This document shows, in pieces, positions 12,170-23,159 of a stretch of DNA of 64,000 bases. A model generated the notes under the pieces. That model searched no databases and had not been told where the DNA came from. It worked only from the letters and a program-made list of their open reading frames with translations. The DNA is from Fasciolopsis buskii (Eukaryota; Platyhelminthes; Trematoda; Plagiorchiida; Fasciolidae). The translations under genes and the position numbers were made by a program. The first letter of the stretch is position 1; each line of letters opens with the position of its first letter. The stretch lies in contig LUCM01005575.1 in assembly GCA_008360955.1 (NCBI GenBank), positions 476,231 to 540,230 on the forward strand, given 5' to 3'.

Positions 12170-13640
12170 CGGAGGCGTTTTTGAATGGGACAAGGCAGGT
12201 TGAGACATTCCGGGATCTTGGTAAATTGGGTGTCCAAATGTGGTCAGGTGTAGAAACGGCTAGACCCTATCCAAGTTGGCTTTAAACTGACTTATGGTGG
12301 AGGCCGGGACCACTCCTCCATCAGTTTGTTCAACATGCTAATGACTCTAGAATAAGACTAGTTTGACGTTTTCCCCTGTCCTAGGCTTTCTCAGCGTCAG
12401 ATTTTACTCTTCATTGAGGGCTGATATCTGTAACAAAAAGCAGGCCGATTATGTCATTGTTGCTTTTTGCCAGCTTAAATGTTTCCAATGAGCTCAACTG
12501 GACTCCTAGGTGTTTTATATGGTAGACCCAAGTCCCGTAGCCTAACTTTTCAAGTCAAGTCCGTTTACTCCGTGGTAAGCTAAGTGATTCCTCATGGGGC
12601 TCTTTTCGGCGACAGTTGATCGTTTACCGGGACGGAAGATCATGTCTAAATTGCTTATCCCCTGCGAAATCAACCTCGTAGCGGTGTGAATACTTGGAGT
12701 TCCCAGAATCACTGTTAATCCGCTGACAGGCTCCTCGTTTCGCCTATCTGGAAGTCAACACCCACTGGGCCGGGGACTTGAAGGATTCCATGCTAAAGAT
12801 CGTTCTTGCTCACCCGGGGCGTCTTACTTAATTGGCAGCTGCTGTTCTGACGAACCTTCGGAAGGTAGTTGCTTGCATTTAAAAGCGTTCACGAGAAGTC
12901 TCCATTTGGCTTTCTATCTGTGTATGGTGTCTAGATCCAGTTCAGTATTATCATAAAATAGGCCGGTCATTTTGCCGCAGTCCGCGGACGAACAGCACAA
13001 CCTTCTTAACCGCAACTCCAGCACATTACGGAGCACCCAAAATGGCAGTCACTTTGGCATTGATCCCTGCAAGGTCACGCCGCTGGGCTTCGCTTCCAGG
13101 AAGTTGATAACTTCTACTTGTGCATGGAAACCTCGACTTATGAAATGTCAATGTATTCAGTTATTAACATTTACCTTTGCTTCCGTATGTTCCCTCAGAA
13201 GCGATCTTCAGTTAACCGGAACGGCGGCTGTCTCAAATTAGAGGTGGGAAGCACTCACTCATTGTCCTTGATCAAGACTTGCAGTCACTTCATGGAGCAA
13301 TGACAAACATTTGGTGAGACAAACCTTGCCCGTTACAAGCTCATTGTGCTTTGGTTGAACAAATTTGTGCTGAGGTATATGTCGTGCCATTTCCCCCTGA
13401 AACACTTTTCTATGTCCTTCAAAACGATGAAGGATGACCATTCTGGTTCGCATTTGTCGGCCATGTCCGACCGACCAATCATGTGAACAGGAACAGCTTC
13501 TGCCAACATCTAGTCTTCCGGTTACCTCCGACCACAGCGACATTTCAAGCGACTTGTCCGACATGGTGCGATCACGGCACCCAAGGGGTTTACTACCGCC
13601 AGACATGTTCCATCACGTTCCGTAGTCCTGAGCCTATTTA
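12170..13640 (-). mobile_element. CR1/Jockey-like LINE, reverse transcriptase remnant 1
   Basis: Read on the minus strand, broken frames give the RT blocks of a CR1/Jockey-type LINE in order. Near 13440-13260 is the motif before palm block 1, with VCLTKCLSLLHEVTASLDQ as in 'GKSCLTNLLSFLHEVTAALD'. Near 12990-12840 is the active-site region, where FADDTKLY is replaced by LFYDNTEL, followed by a W.LLVNAFKCKQLP block like 'WLLRVNVSKCKVLH'. Near 12700-12590 there is a THTATRLI-like thumb segment. Near 12390-12190 is the LINE C-terminus with VVPASTIS and FKANLDRV, as in 'VVSASSVSSFKANLDR'. Multiple stops and frame changes and the loss of the Asp pair show it is dead. RT of this kind would copy element RNA at a nicked target. 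Confidence 0.85.
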
Positions 13641-15730
13641 ACTCACGGTCTATTTTTATTTAGTTTCCAATTTCGTAGTTAGTTGCCAGTACCGCCTGGT
13701 CGAAGGAGAAAAGAAACAGGTGGATGTATTCCCTTTTCCCCTATATATAACAAAATAAGGTATCTGTAAAGAAAATCAACCCTCTTATTTACTGAGATGA
13801 CTTGTTCATCCTTGTTAGACATTTCTAACTGACGCGCCCATGGTATGCTTTGAATGCACTTGAATACGCTCCGCGAGCTTCGTTTTCATGATTCGCCAGC
13901 CTCTTTTGAACTAAGATCATTTGAGCCCATTTTGCGCAGCCAACGGGACTCATTGCTCCTTTTGTGTTCCGGGTGCCGACGGTGTCCCTTTGTGCCTGTA
14001 TTAAGGGTAAGGTCGTATTGAATACTGGACCTTGACTTCAGAACTTCGGCGGCTGTAAGACGTCGACAAAGGTTTGCGGCCCTAAGCGCATGTCCCACAA
14101 ACCCAGTTTAATAACGGATCTTAGCTAGCCTTATAGAGGTTTGCCTGCTTTTGTCCGTACATAAGTCGCACCAATCTGCGATCACGCTATCCTTGGGGTG
14201 TAGAAATGGATACAGACTTGATCTACTGCATCCACCAATAGTAGATCGTAACCACTTTCCCGGTGATCAGGCTGGTGGGCACGCTGACCTTGACCCATTT
14301 CGCGAACGGATTCCAGTAGGTCTTGTCCAACAGTAGGGACTGATTGCCCATCCCTCCTGCCAGTTTTTCTCTGATAACCCTAGGCAACCTGTCAATAACG
14401 AGTCCATGATTCAGCAAATGGTCTGTCTGATATAGCTCAGAAAGTACTAGTTTCCTTCAGGCGTTAACCTTAGCTCACGGTAGAACTGTTTGATAGCAAC
14501 CCCTTAGGCTGAGCCCCAGGAGTAAAGATACTGTCCACATGATCATCGGAGCCAAACGCCAGCCTCAGAGCGGTTGTAGGTACTTGGCAAGCAGTGGAAG
14601 TACTCCGCTGCAAGGTGCATCTAATTTATCTATTCTGTAGCTACCGCAGCCCTGATGGCACGAAGAATCACTGTTAGCCTGTCTATTCAGCCAGGCCTCT
14701 GCAGAAACCATGCGGCCTGAGTTGACAGCTTTCTTTTGGAGTTATTGAGAGTTATTTGCTAGACCACAAACATTGCTTTCGCCTCCTCCTTCACAATGTC
14801 CCAATGTGTTTGTTACACCAAAGTTCCCTGGCTGCTTTTTGTTGGCGATTTCACATAAAGTGTCTGTCCCATCAGTCTGCGCCAGCTTCGATATTGTCTT
14901 TCTCCCGCCCCAACTTCGCCTCCTGGGTTGTGCCCGTTGTTTTCCCATGGTTTGAGGAAGGCGGAAATTGCGCGATTTCCTTTTGGAATGCTTGCACAAG
15001 AAGACGCGCCCATGTGCTTCTGATGCCCTGCCGGCCTTTTGCCACGTTTTCCGGCTCAACCCTTATTTTGATTTCTTGGTTTCCGTAGGTTTTTGGGCCT
15101 CTGCTGAGCGGAAGTCTCGATATCAAGGGTTACCCGTCTCCACTAGCCTTAATCAAAAAGAGCCTTCCTGTATATCTTAACCCAAATCTCCCAGCCATAG
15201 TGCTGGCTGTTTAAGTACGGGGGCGGCACACCCACGGCCGAGGGAAACCTTACCACTTTCCCAGGTAGATTTTTACCTTCCAGTGGCTTCCCTGGCGAAG
15301 GGATGCTGTATCGTTTTGTAGTAGTTCCTTGTTGTCAATCGAGGGTTATTTTGGCATTCGCGATCTAAGAGGCTTAGTGCATTAATGAGGGACCTCACAA
15401 GGTCCGACAATCTCTTGATTTCAGATTCAAAGTGTAACGTAGCGTCTGCGACCACATTAGTGAGTGGTCTGCAATTTTCCATCGTTCGCGGTGATTCTCT
15501 TTTGCCGGCTGTTTTCAGTATCCGTTGGCTTCATCTAACTTCTGCGTGCTCTTGATTTGTCCTGCAAATTTCCATCAATCATTGGGGTATCCCAATTTGC
15601 CAGTCCCAAGTTGCCGGGTAGTTTTGGATGCCGTGCTGTCACAAATTCCCAAGTTGTCTTTTGCCATTTAGGTGATCTCGAAAACTTCAGCACCATGGCT
15701 GAATGGTATTGCCAGTCCGAATCCATTTTA
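13641..15730 (-). pseudogene. Possible upstream coding debris of the LINE at 12.2-13.6 kb
   Basis: On the minus strand this block stays compositionally like the LINE downstream and holds several overlapping frames (13886-14098, 14223-14417, 14742-15126, 15273-15482, 15535-15726). The part near 14000-13890 (FKRGWRIMKTKLAERI) is compatible with the basic linker between endonuclease and RT in such LINEs. The frame 15273-15482 is rich in Leu, Glu and Arg (IKRLSDLVRSLINALSLL) and could be a coiled-coil bit of an ORF1-like protein. None of this is diagnostic. It may instead be unrelated repeat DNA. Confidence 0.3.
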
Positions 15731-18055
15731 GAATGACATGACTGTCAGCGTACCTGCTGTGGATACTACTTCTGACCCAATGCAAGTTGGAATTGGACAC
15801 CGGTTGAGGCAGAATATATCTGTGCCGTCCTTCAAGTTGCCAAAGAAATATTCTTGCTCAAATGCATCGGCAAATTTTGGGAGTTCAGAGCCTACAGAAG
15901 GCGGTTATGAAGCAGCCTCAGGACCTTGATTACTTGGCTAGTGTCGTTCGATTTATTCCAATACAAGCTCAAAAGACCGCAACAGGAATCTTTTTGCATT
16001 CTTTCAAGAAACGGCACTTCAGCTGCGAGTTAGAATTTAGCGAAAGTTTGAAAGAAGATCGCTCCGTTCTTATTTCAACCTAATTCATAGGCTTAGATGA
16101 GAGTTTCTTGGACTTTAACCGGTTGGGGTTTGTAATGTTGAACCAAATCTCTCGATTTACTTTAATTCATTCCTCTTCATGGCTTGTCTCGCCGTCAACT
16201 CGCTCCTTTACATAACCACCCCTATGTCCCATTCACAGCCAAAGATGCCCAGCAAAGGGCCTCTGGATAAGCTCTCATTTAACGCCAGATTCTTCATCGT
16301 CCCCTAAAAGGCTCTCAAAACAAACTACTGCGGTTAGCTGAATTCGATCCAATTCAAAGCTAGACACACAAAGCCTCCATAAGCTTCGTCAATAACTAAC
16401 CCGGCAAAACTGATCGACAGAGAGGCCTTGGCCTATGAGCAGCGGCTACAATTTTTGTTTCCCACCGAACTTCCGCCTGGATCTCTGCCGCGATTTTGCA
16501 GAAGTTAGAATTACTCGTATTCTACTTTCGTCAGAATTTTGGTATAGATTTCTCCACTTTGATCACATAGAAATATCTGTCAAGCTTCTATCTAGAGGTC
16601 ACATCCGATTATACATTCAGTTTATAGCCATAACCCTAAAGCTCATGATCGCTATAGCTGGTGGGTCAAGCTTAAGGACGAATTCTTGGAAACCTTATTG
16701 ATCTTGTCTCAAACGTGCCGTGCCCTTAACTACTAACTAAACTAATCCATTTTCCTGCACTGTTCCTGATTCAACCAGGCCCTTAGTTTGGCGATCCCCT
16801 ACTCCCTCGGCCTTTTCACTGGAATGCCACATAAAGTAATCTCTTTCCTTTGAGCTATTGTACATAGTCTTATCCGGGTGTGAACCCGAAGGCCAAACTC
16901 ATCGATGCGGCTTCCAAATCATCCCTATTTTATCTAAGGTCAGATCTATCCAACAACTCCATGGCCGTTGCAGAGATTGACATAATCTAAGATAGCGGGA
17001 TAACGAAGCCCAAAATCCCGTTGCCTCTGGGACCCAGACACATCTAGTTCATATCAAAAAGTGTCTACTACACAACGTGTCCCTTAAGATGAACCATGAG
17101 CGCAAGATGTGAACCTTCCAAAAGCAGGCAAAAGATGAATTTGCAAAAGGAACGAAATGGGGATATTGACTGCTGGTCATTCACAAATGTGTAAGGTGTT
17201 TTTTCCGTTATGCCACGCCAATCATATACTGAATGCCGTCCTTCTTTTTGAAATCTTTTGTCTGACCAACGCACCCGCTGCATGAGATACTGACGTTGAA
17301 TTGAATGAAATTAGTTCACAAAGGTACTGTTTTCACCGTTTTCGCGGCGATTCCATAAATTGCGACCCTAACTGGCTAGGTCAGAACAAGCTAGTCGAAA
17401 TCGCTGGTAACAAGTATCACATTTGAGGTTATTGACACCAAGGTCTGCTGCCCCACCACACACCACACGATCATTTGTGACAACTCTAAAAGACACGGTT
17501 TAAGCGTTCAATCAATATTTTGCCCTCTCTATGGCCCCTACTAGAAGGTGAATGCAGGTGGTGCGATCCCCCGACCTACGTTTGCCCGCACACCGCTGCA
17601 GCCGAAATTTCTGCCTGATGTGCGCCGGTCAAAACGGTGCATCTAAATGCGTCCCACACCCACAGGCCTCACCTCGGTCCAGAATATTCGGCAGACGGGG
17701 TTTGGAGATGAATGTCTCGATTAGGGTTCTCTTCGCCCACTGGTACGTGCATGATGTCCACCATAAGAAGGATGGTTGTCCTGCCGGAGTCCGTAGAATC
17801 GCCTCGGCCCCTGGATGCTTCTGAGAGAGGGCAAGACAAAGACAAACGGGTGGAAACGGTGCTCGTGAGTACCGGCGGATGTTTGACTTGGAGGCGGGTA
17901 CCTAACAGCGGTCGGTGCTGCCCTTGTTGATTTAACATAGTGGAGGAAGGCCCATCGGCGCATAAATTGTCGATACAAACATGTTATCCCATCAAGTACA
18001 GATACGCACTTACAACGGGAGATCATACAACCACCTGATGTAAAAATGGTAACAA
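15731..18055. other. Gene-free stretch before gypsy element 1
   Basis: Only chance-length frames. The part 17550-17960 is GC-rich and lies immediately 3' of the gypsy element 1 coding region (minus strand), so it may be its 3' untranslated region or LTR. I could not find a matching direct copy on the other side of the element, so no LTR is called. Confidence 0.4.
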
Positions 18056-18800
18056 AATCAGATAAACGAACGGGCTGTCCTACCTTGCGGCCGCTACACC
18101 CGGTACTTCGGGTGTGATTGGTAGTTTTGTGGCTTCTGCCCCACAAGCAGCCCCCACGGGCGGCGCTGGTAATGGCTGGGCTCGACCAGGTTGACGGGAC
18201 AGCAGTATTTCGCTCCAAAGGCGGTTAGCCCCGGCCCGCAGAGCAGCTTTCATCTGCCGGTGAAATCTTTTCAACGGACCATCATCAGGCGGATGGTAGG
18301 CGGTTGTTCTAATAACTGCTTATAGAAAAAAAACATTCAATGTTTTATGTCGTATTGCACAACGCCAGTCCAAAAGCTTAGCCGACGGCGGCAGAACCAA
18401 CAATGACTTACCAAACATCCTAAAGAAGTGCTTTCGTCGGCCTTTCTAAGCGTATGGTATGGAATTTGTATGGCCTGCGGCCCGTGAATGAGGCGTTCTA
18501 CACAGTTGAGCGTGTGGACGTTATCTCTCGATTAGGTGGGAAGTGCCCACCGGGATTAGAAGTATATAACGTGCGATGAAAAATTCCCCGGGATTCGAGG
18601 AAAAAGTAGTCAAAGGACTCTCGGGCAACAGCCGAGGACTTTCGCTGTCTGACATTGGAGGGCAGGCGCGGTAGACCAACCTGCGCACGTTAACGTTCAA
18701 AGTTTGAAATCCATCGCAAACTTGCGGCACTAGCCTCCCTGAAGCAGCTACACCCGGGTGGGCTAGGTTGTGTAACGCCAGAAATGTGATAGAACGGTGA
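18055..18800 (-). pseudogene. Gypsy 1 integrase remnant with deleted core
   Basis: The open frame 18521-18814 gives LHNLAHPGVAASGRLVPQ, the His part of the zinc-binding H2C2 domain, then VRRLVYRACPPMS, the Cys part with one Cys missing. The central DDE core is not recognisable between about 18640 and 18290. Sequence picks up again at 18274-18215 with MKRFHRQMKAALRAGANRLW ('VERFHRQLKAALRAxxDPxxW'), and then quickly at about 18110-18060 with a C-terminal tail GRKVGQPVRLSDFV, as at the end of flatworm-type gypsy Pol. The short distance between these two blocks implies a second internal deletion. Confidence 0.85.
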
Positions 18801-18984
18801 GCTGCTAGAACCACCGGCCTTGGAGGACCTTGCGATAAGTCGCAGAGAATTGTGTTCTTCGACGCTGTGATAGGTACTACCGCTAAGTTTCAGGATCTGT
18901 CTTGTCGAAGTTTGTCCATATCTGAATTCATCATTTTGGCCTGTGCCATCGCATCGAGGTCGATTCTCAGTGCTGGAGATAAAC

Positions 18985-19385
18985 GGAGGTGGTGTATACG
19001 AGAGAGTAAATCAGCCGCGGCGTTACCTGCCTCAGGGACATGTCTTATGTCGACAACGAACTGTGAAACAAGGTTTAAGTGGTGGATCTCTCGTGGCGGG
19101 TACCGGTCAGTGGCTGAATGTAGTGCATATACCAACGGTTTGTGATCTGTGAGCACCTTCAAAGGGCTACCTTCTAACGCTTACCTGAAGTGTTGAACAG
19201 CTAGGTGGACGGTGAGCAACTCCCTGCCAAACATGCCATATCTAGACTATGCCGGCCGCAGCCGCTTGGAAGAGGATGCTAAAGGCTTCAAGTAACTGTC
19301 AGTGTACTGCTGAATTACAGCTCCCACTGCAATGTTTGGGGCGTCGGTTATCAGAGATGTGGGTGCTGAGGGGTCAGGATGTGCG
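18985..19385 (-). pseudogene. Gypsy 1 RNase H, best-preserved domain
   Basis: One frame runs from HPDPSAPTSLITDAPNIAVG (19380) through GMFGRELLTVHLAVQHFR to LKVLTDHKPLVYAL and then AGNAAADLLSRI (about 18985), interrupted by only two stop codons in about 130 codons. The acidic catalytic residues are still in place: Asp in LITDA, Glu in GRELL, Asp in LTDHKPL and Asp in AADLL. This domain would remove the RNA strand from the RNA-DNA hybrid. The good state is likely chance and not selection, since the neighbouring domains are badly broken. Confidence 0.92.
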
Positions 19386-19394
19386 AGTAGCGCT

Positions 19395-20240
19395 ATTTTG
19401 GTAATAGCGTCTTCAATGGAGATGAACGCTTATTTCGCATCCTCAGAGAATGAGAACTTACGCCTAACTCCCCGCAACAGATCTGTAAGGGGGTAATTGC
19501 TTCTGCACAATTAGGAATAAAACGCTTGTAGGATTTAACTAGGCCAACAGATTGGCGTAAGTGCCGATGCGAATGAGGCTCCGGGTAGTCCTGAATGGCG
19601 ATGACCTTATTCGGCAAGGAGTCTATATCCGAGGACAAGACGGTTTGTCCTAAGAATGTGCGCTGGACTTTCCAAGCTTGCGTTCTGAAGCGCTAATCTT
19701 TAGGCCATGTTTGTTTAGGTGGTCAAAAGGAGCCCGTAGGTGAGCGGAGTGTTGCTCCTCCGAGGGGATAACTGCTAGAATACCATCTAGGCACGCATAT
19801 CCTCTAAACCGCGTGAGACCTCGTGCATAAAACTTTGAAAGGTTTGAGCCTCATTGCTGAGCCCGAAGGGCGTCCTCAGGAACTGGAACAGTCCAGAGGG
19901 TGTGGTCATCGCCATTTTTAGTATGTCTCTCACCTCTACGGGGATCTGATTTTATGCTCGAGCTAAGTCTATGCGGGTGAAAATTTTGCAACCGGACAGC
20001 GCCGAAGTGAGGTCTTGTATAGGGGGAATCGGGTACCCATCGGGAAGCGGTGACCCCGTCGATTGCTCTATAGTCCCCACATGTTCGCCAGTCACCATTG
20101 ATCGCAGGGACCATGTGAAGCGGAGAGGCCAAAGGGGCACTGGAAGGTCAGATGATGGCCAGTTACGAAATGTGGTTGAATTCCACATTAGCCAAGCTGA
20201 ATTTATCATGAGCTAGGCAACGAGGCCGACTAAAGGTTGG
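19395..20240 (-). pseudogene. Gypsy 1 reverse transcriptase
   Basis: Recognisable blocks on the minus strand include LPDGYPIPPIQDLTSALSGC then KIFTRIDLARA at about 20050-19965 ('YPLPHIQDFTAxLxGxxIFSKIDLVRAYHQIPV'). These are followed after one stop by MTTPSGLFQFLRTPFGLSN and AQTFQSFMHEV at about 19910-19830. The active-site box 'AYLDDILVAS' is present one frame over as CLDGILAV near 19797-19775, with the second catalytic Asp changed to Gly. The connection segment with HLRQSVGLVKSYKRFIPNCA ('LRRFLGMVNFYRRFIPxxA') lies at about 19560-19490. Confidence 0.9.
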
Positions 20241-20439
20241 GAGTCCTGTGGTCTCTATATGCTCGGTTACCTTAGTGATGACAGCAGAAAGTGGGCTGGT
20301 GTGTCGCTGTGTGCCCGGGCAATCGTGAAGTGGCTTGCAGTATGGCCATTAAACTGGCAGTTCAGCGTACTGAGGCGTGATTTGGTTGACTACGGCGTAC
20401 GAGCCGGTCACGGTCAGCGACGCTTGATGGTCTACTATC

Positions 20440-20705
20440 TCCCTTGACGAGCGTCCACTAGCAGGGCAAAATGCTGGGGTGTGTCTGGGCCAAAATTAGG
20501 GTATGGGACGTCGGCGACGATGAACACCCAGAGAAATTTACGATCCAGGCCTAGGTCGATAGTGAGGGAACGATGTCCTTACGTGTGGATATCGACACCG
20601 TTCGCAGCCCATGGCGTCTCCGCCTGTGCCGCAATTAAGTTGCTCGGGTAGCCGGGGTTGCGTTAACCTCGGCACCTTTACCAACCAGGAATAACCTGTT
20701 AGTCC
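20440..20705 (-). pseudogene. Gypsy 1 aspartic protease, active site lost
   Basis: FLVGKGAEVN at 20694-20665 aligns with the active-site loop 'FLVDTGAEVS' of gypsy retropepsins. The catalytic Asp is Gly and the Thr is Lys, so it cannot work. The later flap and C-terminal block FLWVFIVADVPYPNFGPD at about 20545-20490 matches 'FRWVFIVADVxxPILGADF'. The protease would cut the Gag-Pol polyprotein. It sits directly between the Gag knuckle and the RT, as expected. Confidence 0.85.
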
Positions 20706-20789
20706 TTGAGTCTTTGACGTTAAGGGGGCGACACTTTGTAGCTAGCCCGGTGTTGTGTGCCGCAACCACCAATCGGGAACCCAGTTTCT

Positions 20790-21535
20790 CTGTTTCGTGC
20801 CTGGAGATGTGCAACCAGGTTCACACCTTTTTTCTATGCCTCCAAAGTAGTTGTTATTTACAGTAAAATTCCGCTAATGGTTGGAAGTGCCCCTTGGGAG
20901 TGGGGCTACTACGCCTGCTGCGACGCGCGCCGAATCGATCTCGTCGCCGATCTCCATGGTCTGTTAGCCACTGTAGCGGTGCGTCGATCCTTGTCAGAAT
21001 ATTTGTTACTTCATCCCATGAAGATGAGGATGCGGTTCTGGGGGATGAGAAATTGTTCACTGCTGAGATACCTGGGCTATAACGAGACGTGTTGTCATCA
21101 GCGATTTCGGCTGTCACCTCTGGTGAATGCCTACGGGCATTACTAAGCAAGGGAGGTAGGTATGGTAGGAGCCGTTGAAACCACAGCTTAGTTAACATCG
21201 GGTCGTCGCCGAACGTTGAGCTTCCAAGACGCCACATATCCCGCAATAGCTCTAAGGGGTTCTTACTCCCGAGCTCGATTCCATGAAGCAGCTGTCGGAT
21301 GCTTGATCTTCAGTAGGGGAATTCCGAGGTATGGCCGCTTTTTTCAGCGCATCGTAACTACTCAGATGCAATGACGTCCCTAACCTGAAGGGTCACATCT
21401 GGAGGAAGACAGTCAGCCACCCATCTAAAACGGGTGACGTCGCTCGTTACCCTGTTATTCTCGAACTTCAATTCAACTAAGGTAAGCCAGATTTGAAGAT
21501 CGCACGGGTATATGAAGAGTTATCGGACGTGATGT
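20790..21535 (-). pseudogene. gag: Gypsy 1 Gag (capsid C-half and zinc-knuckle relic)
   Basis: The segment near 21450-21360 translates to TRFRWVADCLPPDVTLQVRD, which matches the capsid block 'RFNHVVSALPPEVATEVRD' of flatworm and arthropod gypsy elements. After a break, 21290-21210 gives LLHGIELGSKNPLELLRDM, and then the open frame 20854-21246 continues with LWFQRLLPYLPPLL, the 'LWLQRLPPHVQAIL' block. Near 20845-20790 a frame-shifted FGG..KRCEPGCTSPG is the remains of the Cys knuckle that binds element RNA. Gag would form the particle shell. Confidence 0.85.
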
Positions 21536-22079
21536 TGGGTCTGGCGACGATTCTCATTCCGTGAACATCTTACCGTATTTGAGGACGAAGGAAGTAACGC
21601 GAAAAAACTTTCCTAAAACTACGGATAGAAAAACGCAGCCAGTAAAATCAATACTTAAGGGCAACTTGCAAACATAGTAAAAACAACTTTGATATTTAAC
21701 CGGAAAAATGTAAAAGAGTGTCAGCAAAAAGGACTAGAGACTCACTTGACCAGTCGATCACGCAGGGCTCGCTGATTTGTAGAACCATTTGTCGGAAAGC
21801 AAATCCCGTATTGCGTTTGCTTGCCCCTACCTTTTGTAGCAACTTGTGCGTCACTGTTACTCGGCTCGGTACGACTGCAATACTGGCAGCCCCAAATGCT
21901 CGATCGCTCCAACGGGAAGACAGTTGGAAGTGGTGGAAGGGTGAATATATTTTTGAGTGGAAAGTGCGAGCGCAAATGGCAACTGCGCTTGGCGATCAAC
22001 GTTCGGTCAACCAGGCAATCCAGAAAGCGATCGTGTCTCTCAAACCTCCTGTGATTTGCAGGTGAGGTTAGGGCTAAAC
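21536..22079. other. Sequence between gypsy 1 and LINE 2
   Basis: This is upstream of gypsy 1 on the minus strand and of the LINE RT piece on the plus strand. An open plus frame 21718-22065 runs toward the LINE RT block but shows no recognisable motif. It may be the N-terminal RT part of that LINE or leftover gypsy 5' sequence. Confidence 0.35.
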
Positions 22080-22425
22080 CCGATGGAAGAGGGTAGTAGA
22101 GATATGCTACATAGATTTCAGCAAGGCGTTTGAGTTGATTACTTATTGGCTACCGTCGTATAAGTTCTGATCTTTCGGAATCGGAAGCTCGATACTAAAT
22201 TGAGTCTCGGATTCCCTAAGGGACACGTCCTTTTATGCCAGGGTGGAAAACAAAGGCTCGGAAAGCTTTGGTGCATTAATAAGGTACTAATAATACCAGT
22301 TCTTGGGCCTCCGCTGTTCATTCTGCACACAAACCACCTAGCCGACAGTTTAGGACTACCGTGTTTCATCTTTGCGGAGGACGTGAAGAACATAGATGCA
22401 GATAGTCGTAACGGGTGGGCAAAAG
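22080..22425 (+). mobile_element. LINE reverse transcriptase fragment 2 (CR1/Jockey-like)
   Basis: The plus strand gives YIDFSKAFELIT at about 22109-22144, the RT palm block 'YLDFSKAFDSV'. After frame changes it gives GPPLFILHTNHLADSLGLPC then FIFAEDVK at about 22306-22385, matching 'GPLLFLLYVNDLADSLxxPCFMFADDVKI'. The catalytic FADD box reads FAED, so one Asp is lost. The piece is only about 340 bp. It is on the opposite strand from the LINE at 12-13 kb and is closer to the 'ADSL..PC' type, so it is a separate insertion. Confidence 0.85.
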
Positions 22426-23055
22426 ACAAAAAAGTGGTTTACTGTTCCAGGGAATAAGCGGCGCATTCAAAACATCATCAGATAAAATGGAGTACAAAAT
22501 ATTCAGGGTATTAGAGAGCCAGGAATCCCGTGGGTTACAAAACAGACCGGCTGAGGATAGCATTTGCCGGTATATAAAATAATGGAACGCAAGCACTAGT
22601 GATGCTCTGCCCCCCCCAGGATGAGAGCAATTTTTGATCCTTTCGCATTTTACCGGGTGCCTGAAGTCTGTAGCAAAACTGGCCTTGGTGGATGCCAGGT
22701 TCTTCGCATAACATCGAAAGAACTCTGGGAGCCCGAGTGGCCGTTAAGGTCATTGCTGTCCCTTGCAAACCGAACTGAACTGAACTGAACTAAATGTGGC
22801 ACGGAAAATCCATGTGAGTCAAACCATTTTCCACATCTAACCGCAACAAAACTGCTCAATGGAACGAGTCAGGCATTCTATTTCCGCTTTAGTTGATAGC
22901 CTTCATTTCACACCATGTTTGACCAGAGCGAATCATATCGCTAGACAGAAAAGCAGAGTTTGCTAATCCAGTCGGTGGCTGGTCAGCTGGATAGATTTTC
23001 GTTAATGCATCTTCGGCAAGTATACGAGTAGTCAAGTACAGAGTGTAACTTAAAT
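22426..23055. other. Unassigned repeat-like stretch with a (GAACT)4 tract
   Basis: Contains a run of eight C at 22610-22617 and a short perfect (GAACT)4 tandem repeat at 22772-22791. Read on the minus strand, the tandem repeat is followed by a block rich in CpG that could be the start of another dispersed element. I could not name the family. No gene is seen. Confidence 0.4.
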
Positions 23056-23159
23056 ACGTGGGAAAAGTTATCCGACGGCGTCTTAAGCATTTTGGGACAC
23101 ACTTTACTTCGAAGAATTTAACTGTTACATTTTCTCCAGCCTCTGGAGATGAATAACGA

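Larger units (their letters stand above)
18055..21535 (-). mobile_element. Ty3/gypsy LTR retrotransposon 1 (decayed)
   Basis: On the minus strand the standard Ty3/gypsy order can be followed: Gag capsid and zinc knuckle, aspartic protease, RT, RNase H, integrase. Protein similarity is clear in every domain, but the frame changes many times and stops are scattered through it. The internal region is about 3.5 kb, shorter than the 4-5 kb expected, mainly because the integrase catalytic core is lost or unrecognisable. LTRs, primer binding site and target duplication were not found. The family would replicate through cytoplasmic particles and insert by integrase. Confidence 0.93.

Noticed and set aside
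17550..17960. LTR of gypsy 1
   Set aside because: No matching direct copy was seen upstream of Gag near 21.5-22.1 kb, and no clear TG...CA ends could be fixed.
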